This document shows positions 61,261 to 64,000 of a stretch of 64,000 bases of DNA, in pieces. The DNA is from JBGRQA01 sp041725895 (GTDB lineage: Bacteria; Bacteroidota; Bacteroidia; Bacteroidales; Marinifilaceae): contig JBGRQA010000015.1 of the NCBI GenBank assembly GCA_041725895.1, positions 1-64,000 on the forward strand. The letters are read 5' to 3'. The position numbers and the translations under genes were made by a program. Under the pieces are notes generated by a model. It was given only the letters and a program-made list of their open reading frames with translations. It was not told the origin of the DNA and did no database searches. The first letter of the stretch is position 1, and each line of letters starts with the position of its first letter.

Positions 61261-64000
61261 TTAGAAATTTAGTTGAACGCCAAAGTTGAAAGTTCTAGCC
61301 TGTGGGTATACACCATTGTCAACCCCTCTCCAATATAGCTCATCTCCATCGTTGTTTGGATCTTCCCCTCCAATTTCAGGGTCGTAACCGCTGTAATCGG
61401 TGATGGTGAAAAGATTGTTGGCACTTGCATAGAAACGGCAGAAGCTTATTCCAAGACCTTCCAATTTCTCTTTTGGAATGGTATAACCGATTTGAATGTT
61501 TTTCAAACGGATGAAAGAACCATCTTCCAGGAATCGAGACGAAACTCGGCTGTTTTGGTTTGGATCGTTGTAAGTTAACCTTGGTACGCTGTTGTTTTTG
61601 TTCTTTTCAGACCAGGCATTAAGCGTTGTTTTGGAATAGTTTCTGTACCCCATGCAGGATTCGGTGTTGTATTTTACACCATTGAAAATCTTGTTTCCGT
61701 ATACGCCATGGATATACATTGAAAGATCAAAATTCTTATAGCTAGCATTAAAATTCAATCCATATTCAAAGTCCGGAAGGGAAGAGCCAGAGAAAATTTT
61801 GTCATCATTGTCAATTTTTCCGTCATTGTTCACATCTTTAAAACGGATATCACCCGCTTGAGCATTGGGCTGGATCATCTCTCCGTCTTTTTGATAGGCT
61901 TTTGCTTCCGCATCACTTTGGAAGATGCCATCCATTTGGTATAGATAGAAATCGGCTACACTGCCACCAACCTTTGTTTTGGTTGTTGACTCGGTGTTGT
62001 ATCCTAAATATCCTCCTTCAATGGCCTCATCTGAACTTCCTAAAGAAAGCACCTTATTTTTTGTAGCGGAAAGATTGGCAGTTACGGAATAATTGAATTC
62101 ACCTTCATGCTTACGATACGATAGCGAGAATTCCAATCCTTTATTCTCCATTTCACCAGCATTTTTCAGAATCGAATTATAGCCTCCGAATGACATAGGG
62201 ATTGGCACGTTTACAAGCATATCTTCGGTTTTGTTGTTGAAGTATTCTGCCGTAAAACCAATTTTACTATCCAGAATTTGGAAGTCTACACCAATATTTC
62301 TTGAAATGGTGGTTTCCCATTTGATGTCATCATTAGGGAAGGAGGTACTGATTACACCAAAATTCGGTTCTGTTTTTCCTGCATACATGTATGGGTATCC
62401 TTTTGCAAGAGTGTTCTGATACATGTAGTTTGGAATTTCCTGGTTCCCCAATTTACCCCAACTTGCTCTAATTTTAAGGTCGTTGATAATGTCGGTAAAT
62501 GGGAAGAATTCTTCCTTACTGATTCTGTAACCAACCGAAGCTGATGGGAAGTTACCATATCTATTGTTGGAACCGAAACGGGAAGAACCATCTCGTCTGA
62601 ATGTCCCTGTTAGATAGTACTTGTCGTCAAAATTATAGGTAAAGCGTCCCAGGTAGGAAAGAAGCTCACTTGTGTATTCCGAACCGGATACATTGTATTC
62701 CGATTGTGCCTGATCCAGTACAGGAGTTTCGTCAGAAATAAAATCCTTTCCTGAAGCGCTGAATTTTTTGTACTTGTTCTGCTCAGCAGTATATCCGGCC
62801 AGGGCTCCAATGCTGTGTTTGCCAAGTTTTTTGTTGAAATTCAATGTGTTTTCAAGAATCCACTTTCTTGAACGACTGTGAAATTCGTACAAATAGGATT
62901 TATCCTTGTAATCTTGACTGGACATTCTGAATTTAGGAGTAAAGCTGTTGTAGTAGTAATTAGAGGTGTGTAAACCTCCGTTAATTTTATAGCTTAATCC
63001 CTCAATAATATCAATCTGTGCATAAGCATCAGCAGTAATGTAGTCTTCGGTGTATTCTATTTTTGGAAGTTTTGCATTCCCAACTGGGTTTTTAACATTA
63101 CCCATCTCATCTTTTGATCCGCCAAAACCACCAAGATTGTTTTCATCATACACACTTATTAGAGGAAGACAATACAGCATATCGTAGTTGGTTCCGTATC
63201 CAGTAGTTCTTAAAGAGTTTCCTACTTTTCGGTTGATGGAAACGGATTCTCCAATCTTGATGCGTCCTTTTTTGTAGTCCGAATTTAATCTTAAACCGTA
63301 TTTTTCAAGGTCTGAAGCAATAATGGTTCCTTCCTGATTTTGGTAGGTTCCCGATACACTAAAGTTGGCCTTATCGTTACCCCCACTCACTCTTAAATTG
63401 TATTTATGGGTAAGTGCAGTTCTGAACATTTCATCTTGCCAGTCGGTGTCAGCATATTTTTCAGTTCCGCTGGTGTAGTTTTTGTAGAATTGACCAAAAT
63501 CAATACCGTCTTCAGCATCAATTTTCATTTGTCTAATTTTGCCATAGATGCCAATAAACTCTTCGGCGTTGGTCATTTCCCATTTGTTGGCAATTTCAGA
63601 AAGGCTGTAGTCTGCAGAAAATGAGAATTCAGGTTCCTTATTTTTTGAACCTCTTTTGGTTTTGATAATAATCACACCATTTGCGGCACGAGAACCGTAG
63701 ATGGCTGCAGCTGCCCCGTCTTTCAAAACTGAAAGAGACTCAATGTCATCTGCATTCAGGTAGCTCATGTCTCCTGGTACTCCATCGATAATGTACAGTG
63801 GATCATTGTTATTCAGTGTACCGATACCACGGATCTGAACGACAATACTTGCATCAGGCGATCCACTGGCGGAAGTAATGTTTACACCAGGAACCTGCCC
63901 CTGAAGGGTTTGTATGGCATTAGGAGCTTTTACTTTTTGAATGTCATCAACCTTCACTGTAGATACAGATCCTGATAAATCACTTTTCTTCTGAACACCA
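61261..64000 (-). CDS. SusC/RagA TonB-dependent transporter (5' end outside window)
   Basis: At least 912 residues. The frame stays open to base 64000, so the signal peptide, CTLD-type domain and TonB box are beyond the window. Visible: the plug domain with GVQKKSDLSGSVSTVKVDDI, QTLQGQVPGVNITSASGSPD, IRGIGTLNNNDPLYIIDGVP and DGAAAAIYGSRAANGVIIIK, all SusC hallmarks, then a 22-strand-type barrel ending TFNFGVQLNF. Imports oligosaccharides or peptides with its SusD. A GTG at 63957 lies inside the plug and is not the start. Confidence 0.96.
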   Translation of the reverse strand, partial: GVQKKSDLSGSVSTVKVDDIQKVKAPNAIQTLQGQVPGVNITSASGSPDASIVVQIRGIGTLNNNDPLYIIDGVPGDMSYLNADDIESLSVLKDGAAAAIYGSRAANGVIIIKTKRGSKNKEPEFSFSADYSLSEIANKWEMTNAEEFIGIYGKIRQMKIDAEDGIDFGQFYKNYTSGTEKYADTDWQDEMFRTALTHKYNLRVSGGNDKANFSVSGTYQNQEGTIIASDLEKYGLRLNSDYKKGRIKIGESVSINRKVGNSLRTTGYGTNYDMLYCLPLISVYDENNLGGFGGSKDEMGNVKNPVGNAKLPKIEYTEDYITADAYAQIDIIEGLSYKINGGLHTSNYYYNSFTPKFRMSSQDYKDKSYLYEFHSRSRKWILENTLNFNKKLGKHSIGALAGYTAEQNKYKKFSASGKDFISDETPVLDQAQSEYNVSGSEYTSELLSYLGRFTYNFDDKYYLTGTFRRDGSSRFGSNNRYGNFPSASVGYRISKEEFFPFTDIINDLKIRASWGKLGNQEIPNYMYQNTLAKGYPYMYAGKTEPNFGVISTSFPNDDIKWETTISRNIGVDFQILDSKIGFTAEYFNNKTEDMLVNVPIPMSFGGYNSILKNAGEMENKGLEFSLSYRKHEGEFNYSVTANLSATKNKVLSLGSSDEAIEGGYLGYNTESTTKTKVGGSVADFYLYQMDGIFQSDAEAKAYQKDGEMIQPNAQAGDIRFKDVNNDGKIDNDDKIFSGSSLPDFEYGLNFNASYKNFDLSMYIHGVYGNKIFNGVKYNTESCMGYRNYSKTTLNAWSEKNKNNSVPRLTYNDPNQNSRVSSRFLEDGSFIRLKNIQIGYTIPKEKLEGLGISFCRFYASANNLFTITDYSGYDPEIGGEDPNNDGDELYWRGVDNGVYPQARTFNFGVQLNF

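Overview
The window looks like chromosome of a Bacteroidota member. I infer a Bacteroidales/Marinilabiliales-type gut or sediment organism from the SusC/SusD pair, SPII lipoproteins with Bacteroidota-style signals, GH97, DUF6029, DUF6377 and Omp28 families, promoter-like TTTG / TAnnTTTG boxes and double-glycine peptide leaders. No rRNA, tRNA, transposase or CRISPR array was found. The genus is not determined.

Layout. (1) 1-4.2 kb: a 21-bp-phased tandem array, then a visibly AT-rich pair (a TIR-NTPase-TPR protein and a DUF2806-like protein) that looks like a transferred anti-phage module. (2) 4.4-6.4 kb: a membrane patatin-like lipase. (3) 6.4-24.2 kb: one long rightward branched-chain amino acid (BCAA) locus, ilvD-ilvB-ilvN-ilvC-leuA-leuC-leuD-(cimA/leuA-like)-leuB-ilvA-aminotransferase. 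Two consecutive leader-peptide attenuators precede it, neither described by ordinary gene calls, and its intergenic gaps are filled with hairpin-forming repeats. (4) 24.4-28.3 kb: Omp28-like lipoprotein (+) facing a TlpA thioredoxin / DUF6029 outer-membrane pair (-), with a second 21-bp-phased array between them. (5) 28.8-34.8 kb: leftward amino-sugar module (ROK regulator, nucleotidyltransferase, NahK-like kinase, NagB-PIG-L fusion) ending in three hairpins with co-varying stems. (6) 35-39.9 kb: DUF6377 sensor-regulator, DUF1349 protein and GH97 glucosidase. (7) 40.6-43.1 kb: three tandem genes for tiny Cys-rich peptides with GG leaders, a third phased array, and a periplasmic thioredoxin. 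(8) 43.5-58.3 kb: leftward series of GH63, GH2, peptidase C69, peptidase S37, trans-3-hydroxyproline dehydratase, S9 dipeptidyl peptidase, pyrroline-2-carboxylate reductase and Xaa-Pro aminopeptidase. The last six look like a set for taking apart proline/hydroxyproline-rich (collagen-like) peptides. (9) 58.7-64 kb: a LysO lysine exporter split over two genes, then SusD and a SusC cut by the window edge.

The most unusual observations are: three separate arrays with different 6-7 bp GC-containing cores but the same 20-21 bp pitch; the tandem attenuators with matching antiterminator segments; the tandem GG-leader peptides with an invariant C-x5-C-x5-C-x4-C frame; and the covarying hairpin triplet downstream of nagB. 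All functional calls rest on reading motifs and recalled family knowledge; no database search was possible.
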